DNA of 7,423 nt. It comes from CAZITB01 sp964542055. GTDB lineage: Bacteria; Planctomycetota; Phycisphaerae; Sedimentisphaerales; CAMDDF01. Under the pieces are notes generated by a model. That model made no database searches. It had not been told where the DNA came from and saw only the letters and a program-made list of their open reading frames with translations. Position numbers and translations under genes: made by a program. Location: positions 1 to 7,423 of the forward strand of contig CAZITB010000121.1 in assembly GCA_964542055.1 (NCBI GenBank). The letters are read 5' to 3'. Of this stretch, positions 1-6,476 are shown in pieces. Within the stretch, counting starts at the first letter, position 1; every line of letters begins with the position of its first letter.

Positions 1-65
1 TTCGCTACTCCTTGCCAGTTATCTGGCGCTTCCGAAACTTTCTTGACACTCCCTGTCCATCTCCT
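1..65 (-). other. Spacer downstream of the MFS gene, with a hairpin and an SD-like motif at the window edge
   Basis: No complete gene is visible. Positions 14-27 form a perfect 5-bp stem (GCCAG/CTGGC) with a TTAT loop, about 40 bases past the MFS stop. No run of U follows it on either strand, so it does not look like an intrinsic terminator. Read on the minus strand, the hairpin is followed by AAGGAG (complement of 8-13) and seven bases to the edge. This is the right spacing for a start codon just outside the window. I infer that the operon may continue leftward, with the hairpin lying next to the next gene's ribosome binding site. A second AAGGAG at 61-66 abuts an ATG at 60, but that frame closes after 13 codons. 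Confidence 0.3.
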
Positions 66-1268
66 TCAATCAATATTTGATCGATACTTATTATTAAAAA
101 AACAAAGATTAACGAACATAGCTAAACAAATAAAGCTTACCGGCAAAAATATATTTTCAATAGAAATAACATTTATAATCCATGCTCCTAAAGAGGGGCC
201 TGCGGCGGCTCCTAAGGCACCACAGCCAATTATGCAAGATGTAAATGTATCATTTTTGGCGATACTCCTTGCTAGCATTACAATCACAGGCCAAAGCGGA
301 CCTGCAAAAAAACCAAGACCAAAAACAATCACAGAAGAAGCTGCCGGTTCATTGCTAAAGTGCAACAATAAGGAAGCCAAAATCATACCAATAATGCTGG
401 CAAAAGCAGCAGGTATCATAGTCCATCTTCGAGGCAAAATAAGTATAAATAATCTTCCACACACAAACCCAGCCCAAAGCAATGCTACTCTCCAAGCCGA
501 TGATGCCGGCGATAATGAAAATTTGTTCTCAAAAAACAAAGGAACCCAGCAAATTGAAATAATCTCAGCAACTACATACAGAAACAGAAGCGGAGCCGTC
601 ATTAAAAACTTGCGATCTATACAAAAAGACTGTTTTTCATTTAAAGACTGATGTCCATTGGGTATGTTTGTTTTAAAAACCGTGAACTTTTTAGCAGTAA
701 AAAGCATAAACAAAACTATTATTCCAACGATAAAAAATCCAATAAAACGAAAAATGCTCTGCCAGTTATTGTTATAAATTAAAAGCACGGCAACCATCTG
801 AGGAGCTATATAGGCCCCAACACAATAAAATACCTGTGATAAAACTAAAAGCTTGCTTGAGTCATCATTTGAGTGATTTGAAATAATTACGGAAGAAAAA
901 GTTTCAACCAGGCCACCTGCAAAACCAAACGGAGCAGCCCATATCAAAAAGAGAAAAATACTATTGAAACCAGATGCAATAAAAAAACAAATCCCAAGAA
1001 TGAACAAACCGGCTAATGTCAGTTTTATATTGCCCCTTTGAAGTTTGTTTTCCAGGTATCCGCCAGTAAAAGATGCCAGAGCAAAAAAAATGTATTGAAT
1101 CGAAATCAGCAACCCAAAAAAACTAATAGAACGACCCAGATCTCTACCCATCGTACTTATCAAAGGGGGGATAGTATTAGCGGTTACCGCAAAGCCTAAT
1201 AATGCAACAAAGCAACCTATTAATGGCAGATATGCTTTTAGAGGATATAATTTGTTTTTATTGCACAA
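66..1268 (-). CDS. MFS transporter, sugar-permease-like
   Basis: Predicted inner-membrane secondary transporter of the major facilitator superfamily, 400 residues, the usual length. About twelve hydrophobic segments can be traced, from the first at residues 10-33 to the last at about 370-392. A hydrophilic central loop at about 195-220 separates the two six-helix halves. The second half has a short acidic/aromatic stretch (AEIISICWVPLFFE) and later WAGFVCGR, an arrangement I associate with FucP-like and related sugar permeases; the substrate cannot be named. It is the last visible gene of the operon, 62 bases after the GH-like gene. The start is uncertain. The only in-frame start codon before the first helix is TTG at 1268, with a poor ribosome binding site. 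An ATG at 1294 is one base out of frame across an A6 run. The family assignment is firm; the substrate and exact start are not. Confidence 0.85.
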   Translation of the reverse strand: MCNKNKLYPLKAYLPLIGCFVALLGFAVTANTIPPLISTMGRDLGRSISFFGLLISIQYIFFALASFTGGYLENKLQRGNIKLTLAGLFILGICFFIASGFNSIFLFLIWAAPFGFAGGLVETFSSVIISNHSNDDSSKLLVLSQVFYCVGAYIAPQMVAVLLIYNNNWQSIFRFIGFFIVGIIVLFMLFTAKKFTVFKTNIPNGHQSLNEKQSFCIDRKFLMTAPLLFLYVVAEIISICWVPLFFENKFSLSPASSAWRVALLWAGFVCGRLFILILPRRWTMIPAAFASIIGMILASLLLHFSNEPAASSVIVFGLGFFAGPLWPVIVMLARSIAKNDTFTSCIIGCGALGAAAGPSLGAWIINVISIENIFLPVSFICLAMFVNLCFFNNKYRSNID

Positions 1269-1330
1269 GGCTCTATTCCATTTTTTACTAACATGCTGTT
1301 TTGATTATCTCTGTCGGTACTATGCATTGG

Positions 1331-3085
1331 TCAAAAGCTTCCGTCGATCTGGCCGGATGTTGTCCTGCTCTGCTTCAAAATCTCAAGTTTATTTTTGATC
1401 ATATCCATATCGTACATATAAGCCTGCGCCTCTTGATGATAGCCAACTCTGGGATCTTTTTCAATATACAAAACAGCTCGCTCAAGATTTTCAATTTCAT
1501 CGTTAATTATCTCAAGCATTTCTGCCCGCTTAAATGACTCAGAATATTTTTTTAAATTATACCAACGATATATGTTGTAAACGCTTTGAAAGGAACAGCC
1601 TGCGATTAAAGCAGAGCAAATTTCTTTGTGAACTCTGGTTTTATTATCACAATTATTCAATACATTTTCATATTCTAAAGCGGTTTTATTCCATTGATCG
1701 GAAAGACTTGCCAGCAATGTTATCATTTCATCAAAAGAAGACTCTCCAAGGCTGTCCTCAAGCCTGTCCCCCCATTCATGCTCGACCCAGGAAGGTCCCA
1801 TCGGTTTATTTGCAAATTTATTTCTCAAAGGGTACCCAAGAGCGTAATTGATCGGCGACCAGTATAAAAATAAATAACCATTAACAGGATAATTTTTCGA
1901 AGCATTTTGGAATTCATACCAGCATTTAACAATTTTTCCCGCAATATCATCGTCAGTATCAAAATAATCTTTTGCTATGTTTTTTAACGACAAGTCTTTA
2001 TTGTCGTCAAACTTACTATTTGAGAGACTATTAAAAGCAAAGCTGTTGAGCGTATCAGTAAAACAGCCAAAATTCCAGCAAGCCATTGTGCCGGAAACCC
2101 CTTTTTCTTTCATATATTTAACTTTATTATAGATACTCCCAATCAAAGGTAAATTTGCAACTGTCGCTAATTCATGAGTAGTATTAATCTGGAGTTTTGC
2201 AAATATTTTTCGATTTTTACCATAAGTTGCCACTTTTGAAATAAACCTATCTGATGGGCCTGAACAGAGAACACTATACTCTTCCATAGTTCTTTGTTTG
2301 CCTAACCTGTTAACTTTCAGCCCCCGCTCAAAATCACCCATCAAAATAACATTCGGATCAATACGGTCAATGATCTGATTATACGGCGGCATACTATGCA
2401 TGTTCCAAGACCAGTCCCATGCGACAACTTTTCCGGGATTGTTAGATTTATTAACTCCGTCATAAATCAGATTAATAACTTCTGAAATTATGTCAGCCGG
2501 TTTTCTTGATGAACATCGAGGACATTTGCATTTATCGGCCCAGAATTTTTCAGGGCATGGATATGAGGAAGGATTTGATAAAACATGGGCCCAGCAATTA
2601 TTTACCTGTTCACTGGATGTTATAAGGATCACCCCAGCCAGCTGCACAAGATTACAAAGCTCTTTGAAGCCATTATATAAATAATTTTGAACCTCCTCAG
2701 TTGAAGAGCATAAAGAATATTCTGCTGGTTCATCGAGTATTTTTGTCTTATGCCCTTTTAGTTGCGGATTCTTTTTCCAAAAATCATGTTCACATGGTAA
2801 TCCCAACGGTTCTGTAAAAAATAACCATACTCCCAGATTATATTTTGAAGCGGTTTTACATACCTGCTCAAGAGAGTTTAACCTTTTGTCAACATCAGCC
2901 ACATAATCTTTAAAAAGCTGGCCAGGGACAAGTTCTTTAAGCCTGCCCCTTAGCCAGATTCCATTAAAACCAGCGTCACTTATAGCTTTGAGTCTATCAC
3001 TTGTATGAGTATCTTGAGCATCAAGTATCTCATCACCATAAAAATTACTTTCACCAACTCGAAATATTCGCGTATCAACAGCCAT
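1331..3085 (-). CDS. Glycoside-hydrolase-like TIM-barrel protein, cytoplasmic
   Basis: A 584-residue protein resembling the large, poorly characterised glycosidase-like proteins of planctomycetes and lentisphaeres (hexosaminidase/alpha-glucuronidase-like barrels). Residues 28-50 (DRLKAISDAGFNGIWLRG) and 80-92 look like early beta/alpha units of a TIM barrel. A candidate acidic residue is E159 in ITSSEQ. C186, C188 and C191 form a C-x-C-x2-C cluster that could bind a structural metal. W223-D224-W225 (VAWDWSW) and W347 (MACWNFG) would lie on later barrel strands. The C-terminal 200 residues are mostly helical and end with a DPRVGYHQEAQ-type segment seen in related proteins. There is no signal peptide, so it should act on imported substrate. 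Its ATG follows the TAA of the M24 gene directly (TAAATG) with GGAGG five bases upstream, implying translational coupling. The family assignment is from pattern memory; the substrate and the nucleophile are unknown. Confidence 0.65.
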   Translation of the reverse strand: MAVDTRIFRVGESNFYGDEILDAQDTHTSDRLKAISDAGFNGIWLRGRLKELVPGQLFKDYVADVDKRLNSLEQVCKTASKYNLGVWLFFTEPLGLPCEHDFWKKNPQLKGHKTKILDEPAEYSLCSSTEEVQNYLYNGFKELCNLVQLAGVILITSSEQVNNCWAHVLSNPSSYPCPEKFWADKCKCPRCSSRKPADIISEVINLIYDGVNKSNNPGKVVAWDWSWNMHSMPPYNQIIDRIDPNVILMGDFERGLKVNRLGKQRTMEEYSVLCSGPSDRFISKVATYGKNRKIFAKLQINTTHELATVANLPLIGSIYNKVKYMKEKGVSGTMACWNFGCFTDTLNSFAFNSLSNSKFDDNKDLSLKNIAKDYFDTDDDIAGKIVKCWYEFQNASKNYPVNGYLFLYWSPINYALGYPLRNKFANKPMGPSWVEHEWGDRLEDSLGESSFDEMITLLASLSDQWNKTALEYENVLNNCDNKTRVHKEICSALIAGCSFQSVYNIYRWYNLKKYSESFKRAEMLEIINDEIENLERAVLYIEKDPRVGYHQEAQAYMYDMDMIKNKLEILKQSRTTSGQIDGSF

Positions 3086-4255
3086 TTATACCTCCAGCTC
3101 GTAAATATCCATGTGCTTAGTGCTCATTAACTCACAGCCATCTTTTGTTACTCTCATTCCGTTTTCCCAACGAAGACCAAAACTGCCTCTTTCATACAAG
3201 AAAGTATCCACCTGGAAAGTCATATTTTCAGCCAACGGGTATTCGCTGATAGTTTCCATCCATGGCTTTTCAACTTCTATCATACCCAAACCATGGCACG
3301 GGCCATATAGATAATTGGATTCGTAACCTCTATCTTTGAAGAACTGGATATATTTCTTTGCTACATTAGCTGCTATCTCACCTGCCTTTATCCATTCAAC
3401 TGTCTTAAAATGCGCCTCTTTTCCAAATTCAACCAGTTCCCGCTGACGGTCGGTCATCTTGCCCAGACAAACCGGCCTGCCAATGCACGGCGAATAACCG
3501 TCTATACGAGCGCCGTAATTTAACTGTATCATATCGCCCTTTTTAAGAACATTATGCGTTGGTCTCGATATCGCGTGTGTCGTACTTTTGCCCGCAAATA
3601 CATAGCTGGGAAGTGATTCGCACTCTGCCCCTCTTTCATACAACAACGCATTTACCATACCAACCGCTTGTAGTTCCGTCATGCCGGGCTTTAAATTTTC
3701 AATAACATGCGGGAAAATCTCTTCAGCGATTCTTAGACCCTCACGCAAACATTCCAGTTCAGCTTCAGACTTTATAACTCTCAGATCGGTCATAATCTGA
3801 TCAGCATTTATAATTTCTGCATCAGGAAATGCTGCCCTTAAACTCTGATATACCGGCATGGTCGTTATTAACCAGCCTGCCACACCGATTCTTTTGGGAT
3901 TACTGACACCAACAGACTCAAAAACATCTTTAAACGAACTTACCGGAACATCAGGATACGCAGGGTCTGCTGACTCTCTGTATTCGGTCATCAAATGTAT
4001 ATTATCAATCTTAGACCGATCCTCTGCGAAATTACCTGATTCGGGCCCGATTATCAATGCGGATTTGCCTTCTGGTGAAATAGCTACTCCGGCAATCTCA
4101 AATAAAGGCCAATAGTATGAAAAATATCTTACATTTGCAAAGTCGGCTTCATTAGAATTTGCAATAAAAACATCATAACCCTCCTGGGCTGCCAACTGAG
4201 ATGCTTTTTGTACTCGTTTACCATATTCACTTTCAGGTATCATTACATGCTTCAT
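3086..4255 (-). CDS. M24 family creatinase/Xaa-Pro peptidase-fold protein with altered metal site
   Basis: 389 residues from ATG 4255. It has two parts: an N-terminal creatinase-type domain (about 1-155) and a C-terminal pita-bread M24 domain (about 160-389). M24 landmarks are H227 (in GKSTTHAISRPTH), the LKKGDMIQLNYG strand, H321 in CHGLGM and E364 in LRWENG. Prolidase-type enzymes bind two metals through D, D, H, E, E. Here the positions read N246, C257, H321, D350 and E364, so a normal dinuclear centre is unlikely. Bacterial creatinase is a metal-free member that also has Asn at the first position. H227 matches its catalytic His, but the creatinase Glu in the LERTLFLG segment is Gly here (IGRPVCLG). 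It may therefore be an amidinohydrolase-like enzyme on another substrate, or catalytically altered. It lies two genes after a creatininase-family gene, echoing the creatinine pathway pair. A TTG at 4267 would add four residues but overlaps the GGAG ribosome binding site. Confidence 0.85.
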   Translation of the reverse strand: MKHVMIPESEYGKRVQKASQLAAQEGYDVFIANSNEADFANVRYFSYYWPLFEIAGVAISPEGKSALIIGPESGNFAEDRSKIDNIHLMTEYRESADPAYPDVPVSSFKDVFESVGVSNPKRIGVAGWLITTMPVYQSLRAAFPDAEIINADQIMTDLRVIKSEAELECLREGLRIAEEIFPHVIENLKPGMTELQAVGMVNALLYERGAECESLPSYVFAGKSTTHAISRPTHNVLKKGDMIQLNYGARIDGYSPCIGRPVCLGKMTDRQRELVEFGKEAHFKTVEWIKAGEIAANVAKKYIQFFKDRGYESNYLYGPCHGLGMIEVEKPWMETISEYPLAENMTFQVDTFLYERGSFGLRWENGMRVTKDGCELMSTKHMDIYELEV

Positions 4256-4261
4256 TTTTTT

Positions 4262-4265
4262 CTCC
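4262..4265 (-). promoter_or_regulatory. Ribosome binding site deciding the M24 gene start
   Basis: The minus strand reads GGAG followed by six A and then ATG at 4255. The alternative in-frame TTG at 4267 contains part of this motif and has no site of its own, so ATG 4255 is preferred. Confidence 0.7.
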
Positions 4266-4279
4266 AATAAAAACTTTTA

Positions 4280-4645
4280 TTAATCACAACAATATCCCAT
4301 TACAGTATAATAAGCCAAATTCGGTTGGCGAACATCCATTCTGCCAATCTGAGCAATAACCGGCAATTTACTTTTAACCACCAAGGCATATTGACCAAGT
4401 GGAACATTATAGCCTTTGTCCGTTAATGGCTCATCCATTCTGAAACACCGCACTCTTTGAGCCTTTACGATATCTTTCAAACCTTTTACCGGCTCTTTAT
4501 CATCAAAATAAATATCAAACTCAACTTCAGCATCTTGCTCATTAAGATTCAATATTATAAGGGATTCATGCCCATGAGGCTCAGAACCTCCATGGGGTGG
4601 TAAATCACCGTCGGGGAAAATCCATATTCTTTTACCTTTATCCAT
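4280..4645 (-). CDS. ASRT-superfamily small beta-sandwich protein (sensory rhodopsin transducer family)
   Basis: 121 residues, close in length to the Anabaena sensory rhodopsin transducer and similar along its whole length. Landmarks are W8, P11, the H26-E27 pair followed by an ILN strand (31-33), IYFDDKEP (45-52), the basic stretch KAQRVR (61-66), a YALVV strand (86-90), PVIAQ (95-99) and R102-M-D104-V-R106-Q107. The family forms a cytosolic beta-sandwich, and most members occur in bacteria without rhodopsin. Comparative genomics has proposed that it binds sugars or related small molecules and accompanies sugar-metabolism operons, which fits this setting. No rhodopsin gene is present here. 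Its ATG lies two bases after the creatininase stop with AAGG six bases upstream, and the M24 start follows 24 bases after its stop. A TTG at 4651 is a possible but worse start. I infer a ligand sensor, a substrate-binding accessory or a partner of the neighbouring enzymes. Confidence 0.85.
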   Translation of the reverse strand: MDKGKRIWIFPDGDLPPHGGSEPHGHESLIILNLNEQDAEVEFDIYFDDKEPVKGLKDIVKAQRVRCFRMDEPLTDKGYNVPLGQYALVVKSKLPVIAQIGRMDVRQPNLAYYTVMGYCCD

Positions 4646-4647
4646 TT

Positions 4648-5388
4648 TCAACCTTTTAAAACGTTTCTAATGTCTTTTAAAATCTCCGCTTTTGCTCTGT
4701 TGGCATAATCCATATCAGCTTGTGTGGCGGACTGCGCATACCAGCCTTGATTTGAATGCCTGCCCATATCCACTCCATCCTGGCAAAAAGCCATCATTAA
4801 CGAAGTTTCCTGTTTGCCTGCGTGGTCTATCGGAAACTCTTTCTGTACCCGTTCAGACATAAAAGGATGAACCTGAATCCAGTTAAAAGGATTTTCGCCT
4901 TCAGAATGGGCCGAATAATAGTCTTTCATAGAATCATCACCCCACCAGCCTTCACCTTTCTGGTCGCCAAGCAATTCAAAAGTTACCTGCTTAGCGGCAA
5001 GCCTCAATGCCAGATCGTTAGGCATGCCTGAATGAAAATTTTCGCTTTGATGATGAATAAAAACATGAATATTCTTTAAGCCTATCCTCAGAAGCGATCT
5101 GAACAAATCACGAGCAAAAGGTAGAATTACTTCAGAATCAACATGGACAGTACCCTTTCTTTCGGGACAAGCAACCACATAACTGCCCGCACCATAATAA
5201 AACGACGGCAGAACAACCATATCCATTTCCTTTTCAAGTTCTTCGATGCCTTTGACGACCAGCAAAGTATCAACACCCAAACAGCAATGCCTTGCATGGT
5301 ATTCAAGGACACCAAAAGGCAAGACAACAGGCCAGTTCTCATCAATGGCCCTTTCCAATTGATCGGGAAACATCATTTCATATTTCAT
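4648..5388 (-). CDS. Creatininase family amidohydrolase
   Basis: 246 residues, typical for the creatininase/formamide hydrolase family, whose members open cyclic amides (creatininase), hydrolyse formamides or cleave small peptides (MftE). The N-terminal signature LPFGVLEYHARHCCLGVD gives metal ligands E29, H31 and D40, with H34 also conserved. KGTVHVDSEV (78-87) matches the family's GT-containing strand. The usual NGHGGN motif is altered to IHHQSE (111-116); aligned through the downstream DLALR, H113 keeps the metal-binding His and E116 replaces the usual Asn. The late hallmark HAGKQETS (189-196) is intact, with E194 a likely ligand. Metal-dependent activity is therefore plausible, but the substrate should not be assumed to be creatinine. 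ATG 5388 has AAGGAA seven bases upstream and lies 16 bases after the lacI stop. It is the first enzyme of the operon and sits two genes ahead of a creatinase-fold protein. Confidence 0.85.
   Translation of the reverse strand: MKYEMMFPDQLERAIDENWPVVLPFGVLEYHARHCCLGVDTLLVVKGIEELEKEMDMVVLPSFYYGAGSYVVACPERKGTVHVDSEVILPFARDLFRSLLRIGLKNIHVFIHHQSENFHSGMPNDLALRLAAKQVTFELLGDQKGEGWWGDDSMKDYYSAHSEGENPFNWIQVHPFMSERVQKEFPIDHAGKQETSLMMAFCQDGVDMGRHSNQGWYAQSATQADMDYANRAKAEILKDIRNVLKG
4652..4655 (-). promoter_or_regulatory. Ribosome binding site deciding the ASRT gene start
   Basis: The minus strand reads AAGG, then TTGAAA, then ATG at 4645. The TTG at 4651 directly follows the AAGG with no spacing, so ATG 4645 is the likelier start. 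The site lies inside the last codons of the creatininase-family gene, which suggests coupled translation. Confidence 0.65.
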
Positions 5389-5404
5389 CGTTAAATTCCT
5401 TCAT

Positions 5405-6415
5405 TTATGTAGATTTGCGTTCAATAATTTTAACACCTGCGATCCGCGAAAGCGGCTTGTTGTCATTAATCATATCAACGAGCATCTCAACTGCAGCTGA
5501 TCCCAAGGAGCCTTTGTCAACAACAACTGTTGTCAATGGTGGAGATGTGAAACTCGAATGTGGTATGTCATCGAATCCTATAACCTTCACTTGTTCAGGG
5601 ACCTGAATGTTTAATTCATTAAGTGCAGATAAAACACCTATAGCAACTTCATCATTACAAAAAACGCCGTCGTAAGCAAAGCCGTTAGCTGCTTTGTGCT
5701 CAATTGCCTTTTTTGCTGACAATGCTTCATATTCAATTTCTTGAATATCAATAGATTCAAATGCGTATAAAAAGTTTTTTGAAGACTCTGTCATTGATTT
5801 TGAGAAATAATGATCTTTTGGGCCAGTCAAAAGTAAGAGATTTTTGCACTCTTTTTTTGCAAGAAACTCCAGTGCTTCATTACAACCTTTAGAATAATCT
5901 ATACTCGCTGAAACAACATCTGAACCTGCTGGAACAGGCCCATCAACAATTACAAGATTAGGGGTAGATTTTAGCATTATATCAATATTGTCTTTTTTAA
6001 ATTCTCCTATCAGCAAAGCACCGCACAAGTTGGGTATTGATAGTGCTGCTTGTAATTTTGGCCAGCTTTTGCTGAAATCATCACGAATATGAATCTGAAG
6101 GGGACAAAGGCCAAATTCGGCAGCCTTATTTTCACACGCTCTGCTTACAGAGCTGAAAAAACCATCTGAATAACAAGTATCTTCTCCAAAGATCAGTGCA
6201 AAACACAATGCACCGGATGCGCGGAGTTTGCTGCCGCTGCGCAAAGACCTTGCATTAGCTGAAGGCACATAGCACATTTTCTGCATAACAGACGTAACTC
6301 GCTCTTTAGTCTTCTCACTTACTCCCTGAGAACCGCTTAAAATGCGAGAAACCGTCATAGCGCTTACCTTCGCCCGCTTCGCAACATCCCGTATTGTGAC
6401 ACTTTGCTTTACCAT
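5405..6415 (-). CDS. LacI/GalR family transcriptional regulator
   Basis: 336 residues, standard for the family. The N-terminal DNA-binding domain starts at residue 6 with VTIRDVAKRAKVSAMTVSR; the recognition helix carries AMTVSR, similar to KMTVSR in the gluconate repressor GntR. The hinge helix is at about 51-61 (PSANARSLRSG) with the minor-groove Leu at 58. The periplasmic-binding-protein-like effector domain follows, including a LLIGEF strand near 137, DGVFCNDEVAIGVLSALN and VKVIGFDDIPHS, all standard LacI-family landmarks. The ligand is probably a sugar or sugar derivative but cannot be named. It is the first gene of the operon; its own promoter and a GntR-like operator lie 21-61 bases upstream, which suggests autoregulated repression relieved by the pathway's substrate. 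The ribosome binding site is weak (AGG at 6424-6426, eight bases from the ATG). Confidence 0.93.
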   Translation of the reverse strand: MVKQSVTIRDVAKRAKVSAMTVSRILSGSQGVSEKTKERVTSVMQKMCYVPSANARSLRSGSKLRASGALCFALIFGEDTCYSDGFFSSVSRACENKAAEFGLCPLQIHIRDDFSKSWPKLQAALSIPNLCGALLIGEFKKDNIDIMLKSTPNLVIVDGPVPAGSDVVSASIDYSKGCNEALEFLAKKECKNLLLLTGPKDHYFSKSMTESSKNFLYAFESIDIQEIEYEALSAKKAIEHKAANGFAYDGVFCNDEVAIGVLSALNELNIQVPEQVKVIGFDDIPHSSFTSPPLTTVVVDKGSLGSAAVEMLVDMINDNKPLSRIAGVKIIERKST

Positions 6416-6435
6416 AACATAGACCTAGTAATATC

Positions 6436-6447
6436 GTTACCGTTAAC
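6436..6447 (-). promoter_or_regulatory. Predicted LacI-family operator
   Basis: The plus strand reads GTTACCGTTAAC, an imperfect palindrome with a central CG (five of six pairs). Within 16 bases (6434-6449) it matches the known GntR operator ATGTTACCGGTAACAT at 13 positions. It lies immediately downstream of the lacI -10 box, where a bound repressor would block initiation. That the adjacent LacI protein binds it is an inference from position and from the shared MTVSR recognition helix. Confidence 0.7.
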
Positions 6448-6476
6448 ATTTAAAAGCAAAAAACATCAATTGTCAA
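6448..6476 (-). promoter_or_regulatory. Sigma70-type promoter for the lacI operon
   Basis: On the minus strand a perfect -35 box TTGACA (6476-6471) is followed by a 17-base spacer and TTAAAT (6453-6448) as -10 box. Transcription would start within the operator and read lacI and the five genes behind it. No other convincing promoter was seen between these genes, though the 62-base gap before the MFS gene was the only space for one. Confidence 0.7.

Noticed and set aside
14..27. Hairpin after the MFS gene considered as an intrinsic terminator
   Set aside because: The stem is only 5 bp and neither strand has a T-run after it.
43..651. Long plus-strand open frame opposite the MFS gene
   Set aside because: It lies antisense within a clear 12-helix MFS gene, has no ribosome binding site and shows no family features; it is a shadow frame.
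4256..4267. TTG start at 4267 for the M24 gene
   Set aside because: It overlaps the GGAG that serves the ATG at 4255 and has no upstream site of its own.
4646..4651. TTG start at 4651 overlapping the creatininase-family stop
   Set aside because: The TTG touches AAGG with no spacing; ATG 4645 has six bases of spacing and gives the length expected for ASRT proteins.
3086..5388. Calling the pair a true creatinine-to-sarcosine pathway
   Set aside because: Both proteins differ from the characterised enzymes at important active-site positions, and the sugar-type neighbours argue for another substrate.
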